From the NCBI RefSeq assembly GCF_003096995.1, contig NZ_QENU01000001.1:1-64000 (forward strand): a stretch of DNA of 64,000 bases. The letters are read 5' to 3'. The notes under the pieces were generated by a model. The model was not told the DNA's origin. It saw only the letters and a list, made by a program, of their open reading frames with translations, and ran no database searches. The stretch is from Alitibacter langaaensis DSM 22999 (GTDB lineage: Bacteria > Pseudomonadota > Gammaproteobacteria > Enterobacterales > Pasteurellaceae). Below are positions 56,362 through 64,000 of the stretch, in pieces; position 1 is the stretch's first letter, and each line of letters begins with the position of its first letter. A program made the translations under genes and the position numbers.

Positions 56362-56859
56362 ATGACTAAATTAAAGCGTTTTTTAACCGCACTTTTCGCC
56401 TTATATTTAACAGCTTGCACTTCGCATGCTGAAGCGAAAAAAACAACGAACCGTCCCACGGTAACACATACACAAGCCTTGACAAGATTAGAGAGTAATA
56501 CTTATAGTGCGGATGGTAAAACCTTTACGACACAGCCTCGCCAAAAGGCAAACCATTATGAAAAAAAGGGGCAGGCGAGTTATTACCATAACAAATTTAA
56601 CGGACGCCGCACAGCAAGTGGTGAAATATATCGTTCAAATAAATTAACCGCTGCGCACCGCACTTTACCATTAGGAAGTTACGTATTGGTAACCAATACG
56701 CGTAATAATCGTAAAGTGGTGGTAAAAATTAATGATCGTGGTCCATTCCATAGTTCACGCATTATTGATTTATCAAAAGCTGCCGCCTCTGAATTAGGCA
56801 TGGTAGCAAATGGAACTGGATATGTAAAAGTTGAAAAATTATATCTGGCTCGTAACTAA
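56362..56859 (+). CDS. rlpA: RlpA-family septal ring lytic transglycosylase, short form without SPOR
   Basis: The protein has 165 residues. The lipoprotein signal MTKLKRFLTALFALYLTAC carries TALF from an uptake signal (56386). The double-psi beta-barrel domain is complete: KKGQASYYHNKFNGRRTASGEIY, LTAAHRTLPLGSYVLVTN and VVVKINDRGPF, with the catalytic-type Glu and Asp. The C-terminal SPOR domain present in E. coli RlpA (362 aa) is absent, and two stop codons follow directly. It should still bind or cut glycan but may not be targeted to denuded septal glycan. Confidence 0.88.
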   Translation: MTKLKRFLTALFALYLTACTSHAEAKKTTNRPTVTHTQALTRLESNTYSADGKTFTTQPRQKANHYEKKGQASYYHNKFNGRRTASGEIYRSNKLTAAHRTLPLGSYVLVTNTRNNRKVVVKINDRGPFHSSRIIDLSKAAASELGMVANGTGYVKVEKLYLARN

Positions 56860-56890
56860 TAATAACATTGTAGAAGAATAAGCAGGATTT

Positions 56891-58084
56891 ATGTTCTCAA
56901 CAACTCTCAAAAAAACAAAAATTGTCGCATTAGCAAGTATGGCTGCATTTCCAATTATGGCGAATGCACAAGATGATGTCGCATTTCCAACAATGGTGCC
57001 TCCACAGGTCAATGCGGAAACCTATATTTTAATGGATTATAATTCGGGCGCGGTGTTAGCTGCGATGAATGCGGATCAGCGCCAATATCCTGCCTCATTA
57101 ACCAAAATGATGACAAGCTATGTTATCGGAGATGCGATTAAACAAGGTAAAATCCATGCCAATGATATGGTCACGATTGATGAGAGCGCTTGGGGCAAAA
57201 ATTTCCCCGATTCTTCAAAAATGTTCTTGAATCTTAATCAACAGGTTTCAGTATCGGATTTAAATCACGGTATTATTATCGTCTCTGGTAATGATGCTTG
57301 TGTGGCGATGGCAGAGCATATTTCGGGTTCAACAGAGCAATTTGTCGCCTTAATGAATAAATATGTGCAACAATTTGGTCTGAAAAATACTAATTTTGAA
57401 ACGCCCCATGGTTTAGATCATCCAAATCAATATTCTTCTGCACGTGATATGGCAATTATTGGACGTCATATTATTCATGATTTGCCAGATGAATATAAAA
57501 TCTACGCAGAAAAAGACTTCACCTTTAACAAAATTAAACAACCTAACCGTAATGGCTTATTATGGGATAAAACCATGAATGTGGACGGCATGAAAACAGG
57601 CCACACAAGCCAAGCAGGGTATAACTTAGTGGCTTCAGCAACCAATGCTGGTAATATGCGTTTAATTTCTGTGGTGATGGGTGTGAAAACATATAAAGGC
57701 CGTGAAGTTGAAAGCAAAAAATTATTGCAATGGGGCTTTAACAGTTTCGATACATTCAAAACCTTAGAAGCCAATAAAACAGTAGCAGAACGCCCTGTGT
57801 ATTATGGTGATGCGGGCGATGTAGAAGTAGGCGTGTTACAAGATGGCTTTATCACTGTGCCTAAAGGTCGCCAAGCGGACTTAAAAGCAAGAATGGAATT
57901 TGAGAAAAAATATCTTGAAGCGCCATTGGCTAAAGGTCAAGTGATCGGTAAAGTGATCTACAGCCTTGATGGTAAAGATGTGGCGAACGTGGATCTTCAA
58001 ATAATGAAAGATGTAGGCGAAGCTGGCTTTATTGGAAAAGGTTGGGATTGGTTAGTCTTAACCGTGAAAAGCTTATTTGATTAA
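56891..58084 (+). CDS. dacA: D-alanyl-D-alanine carboxypeptidase (PBP5/6 family)
   Basis: The protein has 397 residues. The signal ends at PIMANAQDD (cleavage after ANA). Active-site motifs are SLTKMM ([12 protein letters not shown]), SGN ([15 protein letters not shown]) and KTG ([16 protein letters not shown]). The C-terminal part ends with an amphipathic helix ([13 protein letters not shown]) that anchors it to the membrane. It trims the terminal D-Ala of pentapeptides. It is 31 bp after rlpA. Confidence 0.97.
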   Translation: MFSTTLKKTKIVALASMAAFPIMANAQDDVAFPTMVPPQVNAETYILMDYNSGAVLAAMNADQRQYPASLTKMMTSYVIGDAIKQGKIHANDMVTIDESAWGKNFPDSSKMFLNLNQQVSVSDLNHGIIIVSGNDACVAMAEHISGSTEQFVALMNKYVQQFGLKNTNFETPHGLDHPNQYSSARDMAIIGRHIIHDLPDEYKIYAEKDFTFNKIKQPNRNGLLWDKTMNVDGMKTGHTSQAGYNLVASATNAGNMRLISVVMGVKTYKGREVESKKLLQWGFNSFDTFKTLEANKTVAERPVYYGDAGDVEVGVLQDGFITVPKGRQADLKARMEFEKKYLEAPLAKGQVIGKVIYSLDGKDVANVDLQIMKDVGEAGFIGKGWDWLVLTVKSLFD

Positions 58085-58129
58085 TTGACGTTTTGTTCAG
58101 AATTAATCAGCAAAACTTTCTCAAAATTG

Positions 58130-58175
58130 ACCGCACTTTACTTATTTATAAGAGCCCAAAGTGCGGTGATTTTTT
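58130..58175 (+). terminator. dacA terminator made of an inverted uptake-signal pair
   Basis: ACCGCACTT (58130-58138) and AAGTGCGGT (58159-58167) pair around a 20-nt loop, followed by GATTTTTTT. It splits dacA from ybeD. Confidence 0.85.
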
Positions 58176-58197
58176 TCTCTATTTTAAGGAACATATT

Positions 58198-58500
58198 ATG
58201 GCAGTATCAACGCGCGAATTTAATTTAAATGATATTCCACAAAAAGAGCTTAAGGATTTACTTGAATTTCCTTGCCCATTCACATTCAAAGTGGTGGGTA
58301 AAAATCGTCAAGATTTGATTGATGATGTTGTTGCGGTAACCCAAAAATATGCCAAAGGTGATTACAACCCTCGTGAGCATATCAGTTCAAAAGGGACTTA
58401 TAGCTCAGTTTCAATCGACATTATTGCTGAAAATATCGAACAAGTGGAAACACTTTACGCCGAATTGGCAAAAATTGAAGGCGTAAGAATGGTGCTGTAA
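58198..58500 (+). CDS. ybeD: YbeD family (DUF493) protein
   Basis: The protein has 100 residues: [31 protein letters not shown] and [35 protein letters not shown] give a ferredoxin-like, ACT-related fold. The function is unknown, but the link with lipB and lipA is conserved. I chose ATG 58198, preceded by AAGGAACATATT; the frame is open upstream through the terminator, which is not coding. lipB follows after 2 bp. Confidence 0.93.
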   Translation: MAVSTREFNLNDIPQKELKDLLEFPCPFTFKVVGKNRQDLIDDVVAVTQKYAKGDYNPREHISSKGTYSSVSIDIIAENIEQVETLYAELAKIEGVRMVL

Positions 58501-58502
58501 GC

Positions 58503-59171
58503 ATGATTTCATTAAATATTCGCCAACTTGGCACACAAAATTATGAAACCGTTTGGCAGAAAATGCAGGATTTTACTGACAATCGTGATGAAAATACGCC
58601 CGACGAAATCTGGTTGGTACAACATCCTTCGGTGTTTACGCAAGGGCAAGCTGGTAAACCTGAGCATTTGCTTAACCCAACTAGCATTCCTGTGGTGCAA
58701 TCTGATCGTGGTGGGCAAATTACCTATCATGGTTTAGGTCAGCAGATTATGTATGTGCTGATTGATATTAAACGCCAAAAAGCCGAAGGCAAGGATCTAA
58801 ATGTTCGCCAATTAGTGACCGCACTTGAGCAATCTGTGGTGCAAACTTTGGCTGATTATGGCGTTTCAGCCTATCCGAAAGCAGATGCGCCAGGGGTATA
58901 TGTGAATGTAAATGGGCAAGAGAAAAAAATTTGCTCTCTTGGATTGCGTATTCGCCGCGGCTGCTCGTTCCACGGATTGGCATTAAATATTAATATGGAT
59001 CTTTCCCCATTTCACAATATTAACCCTTGCGGTTATGCGGGATTAGAAATGTGTCAGCTTGCGGATTTTGTTGAGCCAGCACAGGTAAATTGCGATTTGG
59101 TATCCCCTAAATTAGTTGCTCACGTTGTTAAAATTTTAGGTTATAATACTCAACAAATTTTTAACATTTAA
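58503..59171 (+). CDS. lipB: Octanoyl-ACP:protein octanoyltransferase
   Basis: The protein has 222 residues. It has the motif [12 protein letters not shown] (residues 75-86), the catalytic Lys in [19 protein letters not shown] and the Cys in [12 protein letters not shown]. It moves octanoate from acyl carrier protein to lipoyl domains; LipA then adds sulfur. The start 2 bp after ybeD suggests coupling. An uptake signal (58818) encodes VTAL. Confidence 0.97.
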   Translation: MISLNIRQLGTQNYETVWQKMQDFTDNRDENTPDEIWLVQHPSVFTQGQAGKPEHLLNPTSIPVVQSDRGGQITYHGLGQQIMYVLIDIKRQKAEGKDLNVRQLVTALEQSVVQTLADYGVSAYPKADAPGVYVNVNGQEKKICSLGLRIRRGCSFHGLALNINMDLSPFHNINPCGYAGLEMCQLADFVEPAQVNCDLVSPKLVAHVVKILGYNTQQIFNI

Positions 59172-59216
59172 ACTTTTTTTGAGTTTACTTTCAATTTTAC
59201 TATTTAGGAAAACTTT

Positions 59217-60179
59217 ATGAGTACGCCATTTAAAATGGAACGTGGTGTGAAATACCGCGATGCCGCTAAAACATCGATTATTCAAGTGCGCAATATCGAT
59301 CCCGATCAGGAATTGTTGAAAAAACCTTCGTGGATGAAAATCAAATTGCCTGCCAGTTCAGCGAAAATCGATGCGATCAAGAACGGAATGCGCCGCCATG
59401 GTTTGCACTCAGTTTGTGAAGAAGCGTCATGCCCGAATTTACATGAGTGTTTCAATCATGGCACGGCAACATTTATGATTATGGGGGCGATTTGTACGCG
59501 CCGTTGCCCGTTCTGTGATGTGGCTCATGGAAAACCGTTGCCATTAGATCCTGACGAACCGCGTAAAGTAGCAGAAACTGTGCAGGATATGAAACTGAAA
59601 TATGTGGTGATTACTTCTGTTGACCGTGATGATTTAGCCGACCGTGGTGCAGCTCATTTTGCTGCAACGGTGCGTGAAATTAAAGCGTTGAATCCTGAAT
59701 GTAAAGTAGAGATTTTAGTGCCAGATTTTCGTGGCCGTGTGGAACAAGCTGTGGCGATTTTAAAACAAAATCCCCCTGATGTATTTAACCACAATTTGGA
59801 AAATGTGCCGCGTTTATACCGTGAAGTGCGTCCAGGTGCTGACTATAATTGGTCATTAGAATTGTTAAAAATCTTTAAACAAGAGTTTCCTGATATTCCA
59901 ACTAAATCTGGTTTGATGGTGGGTTTAGGGGAAACAAATGAAGAAATTTTGCAAGTGATGCGCGATTTGCGTGATCATGGTGTCACTATGCTAACGATTG
60001 GACAGTATTTGCAACCAAGCCGCCATCATTTAAAAGTGGAACGCTATGTGCCACCAGAAGAATTTGATATGTTCCGCGTTGAAGCCGAGAAAATGGGCTT
60101 TGAACATGCAGCTTGTGGGCCTTTTGTGCGTTCTTCTTATCATGCAGATCTTCAAGCTAGCGGTGAACTCGTGAAATAA
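59217..60179 (+). CDS. lipA: Lipoyl synthase
   Basis: The protein has 320 residues. It is a radical SAM enzyme: the auxiliary cluster lies in [13 protein letters not shown], the SAM cluster in [13 protein letters not shown] (CxxxCxxC), and the C-terminal RSSYHADLQ has the serine ligand. It inserts two sulfurs into octanoyl groups. It follows lipB by 45 bp. A terminator follows. Confidence 0.98.
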   Translation: MSTPFKMERGVKYRDAAKTSIIQVRNIDPDQELLKKPSWMKIKLPASSAKIDAIKNGMRRHGLHSVCEEASCPNLHECFNHGTATFMIMGAICTRRCPFCDVAHGKPLPLDPDEPRKVAETVQDMKLKYVVITSVDRDDLADRGAAHFAATVREIKALNPECKVEILVPDFRGRVEQAVAILKQNPPDVFNHNLENVPRLYREVRPGADYNWSLELLKIFKQEFPDIPTKSGLMVGLGETNEEILQVMRDLRDHGVTMLTIGQYLQPSRHHLKVERYVPPEEFDMFRVEAEKMGFEHAACGPFVRSSYHADLQASGELVK

Positions 60180-60198
60180 TTGCCTTTCAATATAAAAT

Positions 60199-60227
60199 AA
60201 ACGGAGAATATATGTTCTCCGTTTTTT
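60199..60227 (+). terminator. lipA terminator
   Basis: ACGGAGAA (60201-60208) pairs with TTCTCCGT (60215-60222) with a 6-nt loop, followed by TTTTT. Confidence 0.9.
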
Positions 60228-60233
60228 ATTCTC

Positions 60234-60247
60234 GTGATCTATATCAA
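60234..60247 (+). promoter_or_regulatory. FNR box upstream of nrfA
   Basis: GTGATCTATATCAA matches TTGAT-N4-ATCAA with a single mismatch. It is expected, since nitrite reduction is an anaerobic process. A TATTTT at 60275-60280 would place the box near -46; a later start point would put it further upstream. Confidence 0.75.
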
Positions 60248-60260
60248 AGTTTTGTCTGAA

Positions 60261-60276
60261 TACCCCTTTGTGGGTA
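60261..60276. promoter_or_regulatory. NarP-type 7-2-7 site upstream of nrfA
   Basis: TACCCCTTTGTGGGTA is an inverted heptamer pair, one mismatch from TACYYMT-NN-AKRRGTA. The two halves are 7 bp each with 2 bp between, the arrangement preferred by NarP. It lies 13 bp downstream of the FNR box. Confidence 0.72.
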
Positions 60277-60319
60277 TTTTTTGTGGCAAAATAACCCTAG
60301 AAAATATAAGGCGTAAAAA

Positions 60320-60361
60320 AGGTCTTCTCAAAGCGCGCAATCCTTTGCGTATAACAGACCT
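60320..60361 (+). other. Structured leader upstream of nrfA
   Basis: AGGTCT (60320-60325) pairs with AGACCT (60356-60361), with an inner CGCAA/TTGCG stem. No T-run follows. It lies about 100 bp before the nrfA start; the rest of the 280-bp region before nrfA is AT-rich and I see no gene in it. Confidence 0.5.
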
Positions 60362-60459
60362 GATTGCCATTTTTATTTTAGTGACACAATTCCGACATCA
60401 ATATGTGTGATTAAGATATTTTTGTAGATACACATTTTATTTTGAATGGAGTGATTACC

Positions 60460-62010
60460 GTGAACATGCTCAAAAAGACACTATCATCATTAGCGATGAT
60501 TGGTTTAGGTTTCGCAATGGTAAATTCAGCGTCAGCGGAAGATTATCCTCAAACTACGCACGAAAAAGCGGAGCAATTGCAACAACCTTTACCTGATGCG
60601 GCGGCAAAACGCGCGCCAACTAAGGCTGAATTAGCTAAACCAAATCCTGAATTAAAAGTGGATACTGTGAATGAAAAATTCGCGAAAGATTTCCCACGTC
60701 AATACAATTCATGGGCAAAAACAGCGGAGCAAACTGAATTTCACCGCGAAGTCGAAGATGATCCGCGTATGATCGTACTTTGGGGTGGATATGCTTTTGC
60801 AAAAGAATTTAACTCACCACGCGGTCACTTCTATACCGTTACTGATGTGCGTAATATTTTACGTACAGGCGCACCAAAAGATGCGAATTCAGGCCCACAA
60901 CCAATGGCTTGTTGGACATGTAAAGGCCCAGATGTTGCACGTTTAATTTCAGAACTTGGCGAAGAAGGCTATTTCTCGGGTAAATGGGCAAGAGAAGGGG
61001 CGCAAGTGGTCAACAGTATCGGTTGTGCAGACTGCCATGATACTAAATCTCAAGAATTTAAAGACGGCAAACCTGCATTACGTATTGCTCGTCCACACGT
61101 ATTACGTGCATTAGATGCGGTAGGTAAAAACTTTGCAACTTCTGACCGTACAGATCAACGTGCGGCAATCTGTGCAAACTGCCACGTAGAATACTACTTC
61201 GATAAAACCGAAGGGGTGAATAATGTGGTTTTCCCTTGGTATAAAGGCCGTGATGTAGATAGCATCGAAAAATACTACGATGAAATCAACTTCTCTGACT
61301 GGACTCACTCAATTTCTAAAGCGCCAATGTTAAAAGCGCAACATCCAGATTTTGAAGCTTGGTCAATGGGTACTCATGGTAAAAATGGGGTAACCTGTGT
61401 TGATTGTCATATGGCGAAAACACAAGACAAAGATGGTAAAGTTTATACCGATCACCAAGTGGTTGGTAACCCTGCCAAAGATAACTTTGAAAACACTTGT
61501 GCTCGTTGTCACGATCAAAGCAAAGAAACTATGGTGAAAACTGTAGAACAACATAAAGCAGACGTGAGAGATGTGTTGGTTAAACTTGAGGATCAACTTG
61601 TTAAAGCGCACTTTGAAGCAAAAGCGGCATGGGATGCGGGTGCAACTCAAGACGAAATGAAAGATGCGTTACAAGCTATTCGTCATGCACAATGGCGTTG
61701 GGATTATGCGGCAGCAAGCCACGGTATGCATATTCATGCGCCTGATGTTGCTTTAAAAGTGATTGCTTCTGGTTTAGACCGTGCAGCAGATGCGCGTGCG
61801 AAATTAGCAGTAATTCTTGCTAAACATGGTGTTCAACAACCAATTAAATATCCAGATGTTTCAACAGCTGAAAAAGCGTGGAAAGTGATGGGTATTGATA
61901 TTGAGAAAGAACGTAAAGATAAAGAAGAGTTCATCAAAACTGTCATTCCTGAGTGGAATAAAGAAGCGGTTGAAAAAGGCTTAATCTTAACTCCACCACC
62001 TGCAAAATAA
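60460..62010 (+). CDS. nrfA: Ammonia-forming cytochrome c nitrite reductase
   Basis: The protein has about 516 residues. A Sec signal ([18 protein letters not shown]) precedes five haem sites: the catalytic CWTCK with lysine ligand, then CADCH, CANCH, CVDCH and CARCH. It reduces nitrite to ammonia with six electrons in the periplasm. The start is GTG 60460, since GGAG lies 8 nt upstream; ATG 60466 is also possible. It is the first gene of nrfABCD, behind FNR and NarP-type sites. Confidence 0.97.
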   Translation: MNMLKKTLSSLAMIGLGFAMVNSASAEDYPQTTHEKAEQLQQPLPDAAAKRAPTKAELAKPNPELKVDTVNEKFAKDFPRQYNSWAKTAEQTEFHREVEDDPRMIVLWGGYAFAKEFNSPRGHFYTVTDVRNILRTGAPKDANSGPQPMACWTCKGPDVARLISELGEEGYFSGKWAREGAQVVNSIGCADCHDTKSQEFKDGKPALRIARPHVLRALDAVGKNFATSDRTDQRAAICANCHVEYYFDKTEGVNNVVFPWYKGRDVDSIEKYYDEINFSDWTHSISKAPMLKAQHPDFEAWSMGTHGKNGVTCVDCHMAKTQDKDGKVYTDHQVVGNPAKDNFENTCARCHDQSKETMVKTVEQHKADVRDVLVKLEDQLVKAHFEAKAAWDAGATQDEMKDALQAIRHAQWRWDYAAASHGMHIHAPDVALKVIASGLDRAADARAKLAVILAKHGVQQPIKYPDVSTAEKAWKVMGIDIEKERKDKEEFIKTVIPEWNKEAVEKGLILTPPPAK

Positions 62011-62021
62011 TGAAAAAATCG

Positions 62022-62055
62022 ACCGCACTTTTGTGCAAAACAGTAAAAGTGCGGT
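62022..62055. repeat. Inverted uptake-signal pair between nrfA and nrfB
   Basis: ACCGCACTT (62022-62030) and AAGTGCGGT (62047-62055) form a stem within GACCGCACTTTT and AAAAGTGCGGTC. No T-run follows, so it may partly end transcription or protect the nrfA end so that more NrfA than NrfB is made. Confidence 0.78.
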
Positions 62056-62085
62056 CAGTTTCTAGCAAGAATTAAGGTAATGATT

Positions 62086-62727
62086 ATGAACTTATTAACA
62101 AAATTTGCAAAACTCTCAGCGCTGCTAGGGGCGATGTTTGTTGCGATCTCAGTTCAAGCGGAGAATGCAAAGCCTGCGACAGAACAAAATGTACCTGTTG
62201 CTGCCTTTGATCAGACCCTTGATAACGTTCGTGATCCCAATAAATATTGTGCTCAATGCCATAATTTGGATACTACGCCTGATCAGGCTGTGGGAACCAA
62301 TCATGCGGGTAAATTCCACGGTACGCACTTAACAAAAGAAAACCCAACAACAGGTAAACCTATTACTTGTGTAACCTGTCACGGCAACATTACAGAAAAT
62401 CACCGCAAAGGTGTAAAAGATGTAATGCGTTTCCATGGTTTATGGGATAAACAGCAAACCGTGAAATATACGCCAGCAGAACAAAACCAAGTTTGTTTCT
62501 CTTGCCACCAACCAGAAAAATTACAAGAAAAATTCTGGGCGCATGATGTTCACTCAATCAAATTGCCATGTGCAAACTGCCACAAATTACACCCTGAAAA
62601 AGAAGCAATGAAAGGCATTGCAGTGAAAGAGCGTGTAAAACTTTGTGTAGATTGCCATAGTGAACAGCAAAAACAGAAAGAAGCTCGAGAAAAACAATTA
62701 GCGACCGAACAAAAGGATAAACAATGA
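62086..62727 (+). CDS. nrfB: Pentahaem cytochrome c NrfB
   Basis: The protein has about 213 residues. A Sec signal (FAKLSALLGAMFVAISVQA) is followed by five CxxCH sites: CAQCH, CVTCH, CFSCH, CANCH and CVDCH. It passes electrons from the quinol-oxidising NrfCD to NrfA. I chose ATG 62086 since AAGG lies 8 nt upstream; ATG 62080 is also in frame. The tail is a charged helix rich in K, E and Q. The stop overlaps nrfC by 4 bp. Confidence 0.96.
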   Translation: MNLLTKFAKLSALLGAMFVAISVQAENAKPATEQNVPVAAFDQTLDNVRDPNKYCAQCHNLDTTPDQAVGTNHAGKFHGTHLTKENPTTGKPITCVTCHGNITENHRKGVKDVMRFHGLWDKQQTVKYTPAEQNQVCFSCHQPEKLQEKFWAHDVHSIKLPCANCHKLHPEKEAMKGIAVKERVKLCVDCHSEQQKQKEAREKQLATEQKDKQ

Positions 62728-63404
62728 CAGCTTGCTCACGCCGAAACTTTGTTTCTGGAGTGGGGGCATTAATCCTTACAACGGGAGCAACAGTTAGTTT
62801 AACGGCACAAGGTGAAAGTGATAAACAAGCTAAACCAAAACGCTATGCAATGGTACATGACGAAACAGCTTGTATCGGTTGTACAGCCTGTATGGAAGCT
62901 TGCCGCGAAACCAACCAAGTGCCAGAAGGTGTTTCTCGTTTGGAAATTATCCGTAGTGAACCTATCGGCGAGTTTCCGAATCAAGAATACGAATTTTTCC
63001 GTCAATCTTGTCAACATTGTACCAATGCGCCATGCGTTGCGGTATGCCCGACAGGTGCATCTTATATTGATCCTGAAACGGGAATTGTTGACGTTCATAA
63101 AGATCTTTGTGTGGGTTGCCAATATTGCGTTGCAGTATGTCCATATCGTGTTCGTTTTATTCATCCAGTGCATAAAACGGCAGATAAATGTAACTTCTGT
63201 CGCGATACCAATTTGGCAAACGGCAAACAACCTGCTTGTGTTGAAGCCTGCCCAACCAAAGCGCTCACATTTGGCGATATGAATGATCCACAAAGTGCGG
63301 TGGCGATGAAAGTTAAAATGAATCCAGTGTATCGCACCAAAGTGGAATTGGGTACTCAACCAAACTTATACCATATCCCATTCGGCAAGGGGGAGCATAG
63401 ATAA
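62724..63404 (+). CDS. nrfC: NrfC, iron-sulfur protein of the nitrite reductase electron chain
   Basis: The protein has 226 residues. The N-terminus CSRRNFVSGVGALILTTGA is a twin-arginine signal. Four 4Fe-4S sites are seen: CIGCTACMEAC, CQHCTNAPCVAVCP, CVGCQYCVAVCP and CNFCRDTN...CVEACP. It takes electrons from NrfD and passes them to NrfB. ATG 62724 overlaps the nrfB stop (ATGA), and its stop overlaps the nrfD start by 1 bp. An uptake signal (63293) encodes QSAVAM. Confidence 0.97.
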   Translation: MTACSRRNFVSGVGALILTTGATVSLTAQGESDKQAKPKRYAMVHDETACIGCTACMEACRETNQVPEGVSRLEIIRSEPIGEFPNQEYEFFRQSCQHCTNAPCVAVCPTGASYIDPETGIVDVHKDLCVGCQYCVAVCPYRVRFIHPVHKTADKCNFCRDTNLANGKQPACVEACPTKALTFGDMNDPQSAVAMKVKMNPVYRTKVELGTQPNLYHIPFGKGEHR

Positions 63405-64000
63405 TGAACGAATATGTACCATTTCACACTCCGAACCTTGTTTGGCACAGCACCATTGCAATTTACTTGTTCTTATTAGGGATTTCATCAGGTGCAGTGC
63501 AATTAGCGATTGCTTATCGCCGCACCCATAAGTTGGAAAAACCGAATGAAAACTGGATTGTACGCAGTGCAGTATTCCTTGGAACAGTGCCTACATTAAT
63601 TGGTCTAACACTTTTGATTTTCCACCTTGCACGTCCGTGGACTTTCTGGAAATTGATGTTTAACTATCAATTTAATTCCGTAATGTCTATGGGGGTGATG
63701 CTTTTCCAAATTTATATGCTATTTATGGTGATTTGGATTGCAGTTCTTTTCAAGGCAGAAATTGATGCGTTAATTAAACGTTTTGTACCAAAACTTCAGT
63801 TCTTAACAAGCTGGATTGGTAAACTTGAACGTATTTTTTCCGCAGCAGAAGTGGTTTTATTTATCTTAGCCGCCGTATTAGGTGCATATACAGGTTTCTT
63901 GCTTTCAGCGTTAATCAGCTATCCAATGCTGAATAACCCAGTATTGCCAGCGTTGTTCTTGGCTTCGGGAACGTCCTCTGGTATTGCTGCAACCTTCCTA
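63404..64000 (+). CDS. nrfD: NrfD, membrane quinol dehydrogenase subunit (partial, runs off the window)
   Basis: There are 199 codons open to the last base. It starts MNEYVPFHTPNLVWHSTIAIYLFLLGISSGAVQLAIAYRR, the polytopic NrfD/PsrC pattern with the GISSGAV motif; six or so transmembrane segments are visible. It oxidises quinol in the membrane and feeds NrfC. The start overlaps the nrfC stop (TAATG). The end is outside the window. Confidence 0.95.
   Translation, partial: MNEYVPFHTPNLVWHSTIAIYLFLLGISSGAVQLAIAYRRTHKLEKPNENWIVRSAVFLGTVPTLIGLTLLIFHLARPWTFWKLMFNYQFNSVMSMGVMLFQIYMLFMVIWIAVLFKAEIDALIKRFVPKLQFLTSWIGKLERIFSAAEVVLFILAAVLGAYTGFLLSALISYPMLNNPVLPALFLASGTSSGIAATFL

Larger units (their letters stand above)
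1041..63301. repeat. Dispersed DNA uptake signal sequences (Haemophilus type)
   Basis: I count about 60 exact 9-bp cores by eye, roughly equal on the two strands. Plus-orientation starts: 2293, 7984, 13307, 14298, 15744, 16216, 19111, 20433, 22436, 24486, 27595, 28993, 31165, 32711, 33146, 40307, 42938, 45579, 46921, 48013, 51417, 58159, 62047, 63293. Minus-orientation starts: 1041, 3718, 8012, 14271, 15426, 15582, 18181, 18843, 21394, 21909, 22855, 24914, 27577, 28156, 28866, 30353, 33927, 34851, 40464, 43796, 45022, 46383, 47252, 49904, 51396, 52708, 53514, 56386, 56657, 58130, 58818, 62022. They direct DNA uptake during transformation; a few may be missed. Confidence 0.97.

Noticed and set aside
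58093-58197. 35-codon upstream extension of the ybeD frame
   Set aside because: It would translate through the dacA terminator hairpin; ATG 58198 has a good Shine-Dalgarno.
62799-63359. 186-codon minus-strand open frame inside nrfC
   Set aside because: It is an antisense shadow of the cysteine-rich nrfC; there is no start site and no plausible protein features.
1-64000. CRISPR array, prophage, restriction-modification or toxin-antitoxin locus
   Set aside because: I read every gap and found no spaced direct repeats, integrase, methylase-endonuclease pair or small toxin pair; apart from the IS end all genes are core functions.

Overview
The window is core chromosome from a Haemophilus species (Pasteurellaceae). 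The best evidence is the 9-bp DNA uptake signal core AAGTGCGGT / ACCGCACTT. I count about 60 copies by eye on the two strands, close to one per kb, often with the AT-rich flank typical of the Haemophilus type. Low GC, the competence operon comABCDE, the nqr operon and NrfABCD agree with this. As far as I recall Rd KW20 gene numbers, neighbouring blocks here come from distant parts of that map, and LuxS and NqrA look clearly diverged from the Rd proteins I remember. A relative such as H. parainfluenzae or H. haemolyticus is therefore more likely than a standard H. influenzae, but the species is inferred and not proven.

Layout. 1-2.0 kb: the last codons and terminal inverted repeat of an IS1595-family (IS1016-like) element, which cut off the end of a FecCD-type ABC permease gene, followed by that transporter's binding protein. 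2.0-12.4 kb: L10 leader, rplJL and rpoBC. 12.5-15.6 kb: tusBCD with the yheO regulator, then fkpA and, divergently, slyX and a small lipoprotein gene. 15.6-18.1 kb: rep and three tRNA genes (Ser-GCT and two Arg-ACG). 18.2-24 kb: yqaB, yqaA, luxS, purT, pssA and a SpoU-type methyltransferase. 24-28.9 kb: ferredoxin yfhL, an RNase T2 family nuclease, pgk, fba and a Wzy/WaaL-like membrane protein. 28.9-33.0 kb: yggL, trmB, mutY-yggX-mltC, tRNA-Phe and tRNA-Asn. 33.1-43.0 kb: yajG, bolA, nqrABCDEF-apbE-nqrM, mnmA. 43.1-51.4 kb: sodA, pfkA, comEDCBA and the divergent ponA. 51.4-60.2 kb: rlmJ, rsfS, rlmH, mrdAB, rlpA, dacA, ybeD, lipBA. 60.2-64 kb: nrfABC and the start of nrfD, which runs off the window.

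Functionally the window links transcription and translation (rplJL, rpoBC, tus, trmB, mnmA, rlmJ, rlmH, rsfS), glycolysis (pgk, fba, pfkA), sodium-motive and nitrite respiration (nqr, nrf), cell wall elongation (ponA, mrdA, mrdB, dacA, rlpA), lipoate synthesis (lipB, lipA) and natural transformation (comABCDE plus dense uptake signals). Many uptake signals form inverted pairs that act as, or sit inside, intergenic terminators.

I found no CRISPR array, prophage, restriction system, toxin-antitoxin pair or unknown multigene system. The most notable points are the IS-truncated transporter, a competence operon without comF next to comE, an uptake signal in the apical loop of the L10 leader, a promoter plus terminator hairpin ahead of rpoBC, an RlpA that lacks its SPOR domain, and closely packed FNR and NarP-type sites ahead of nrfA.
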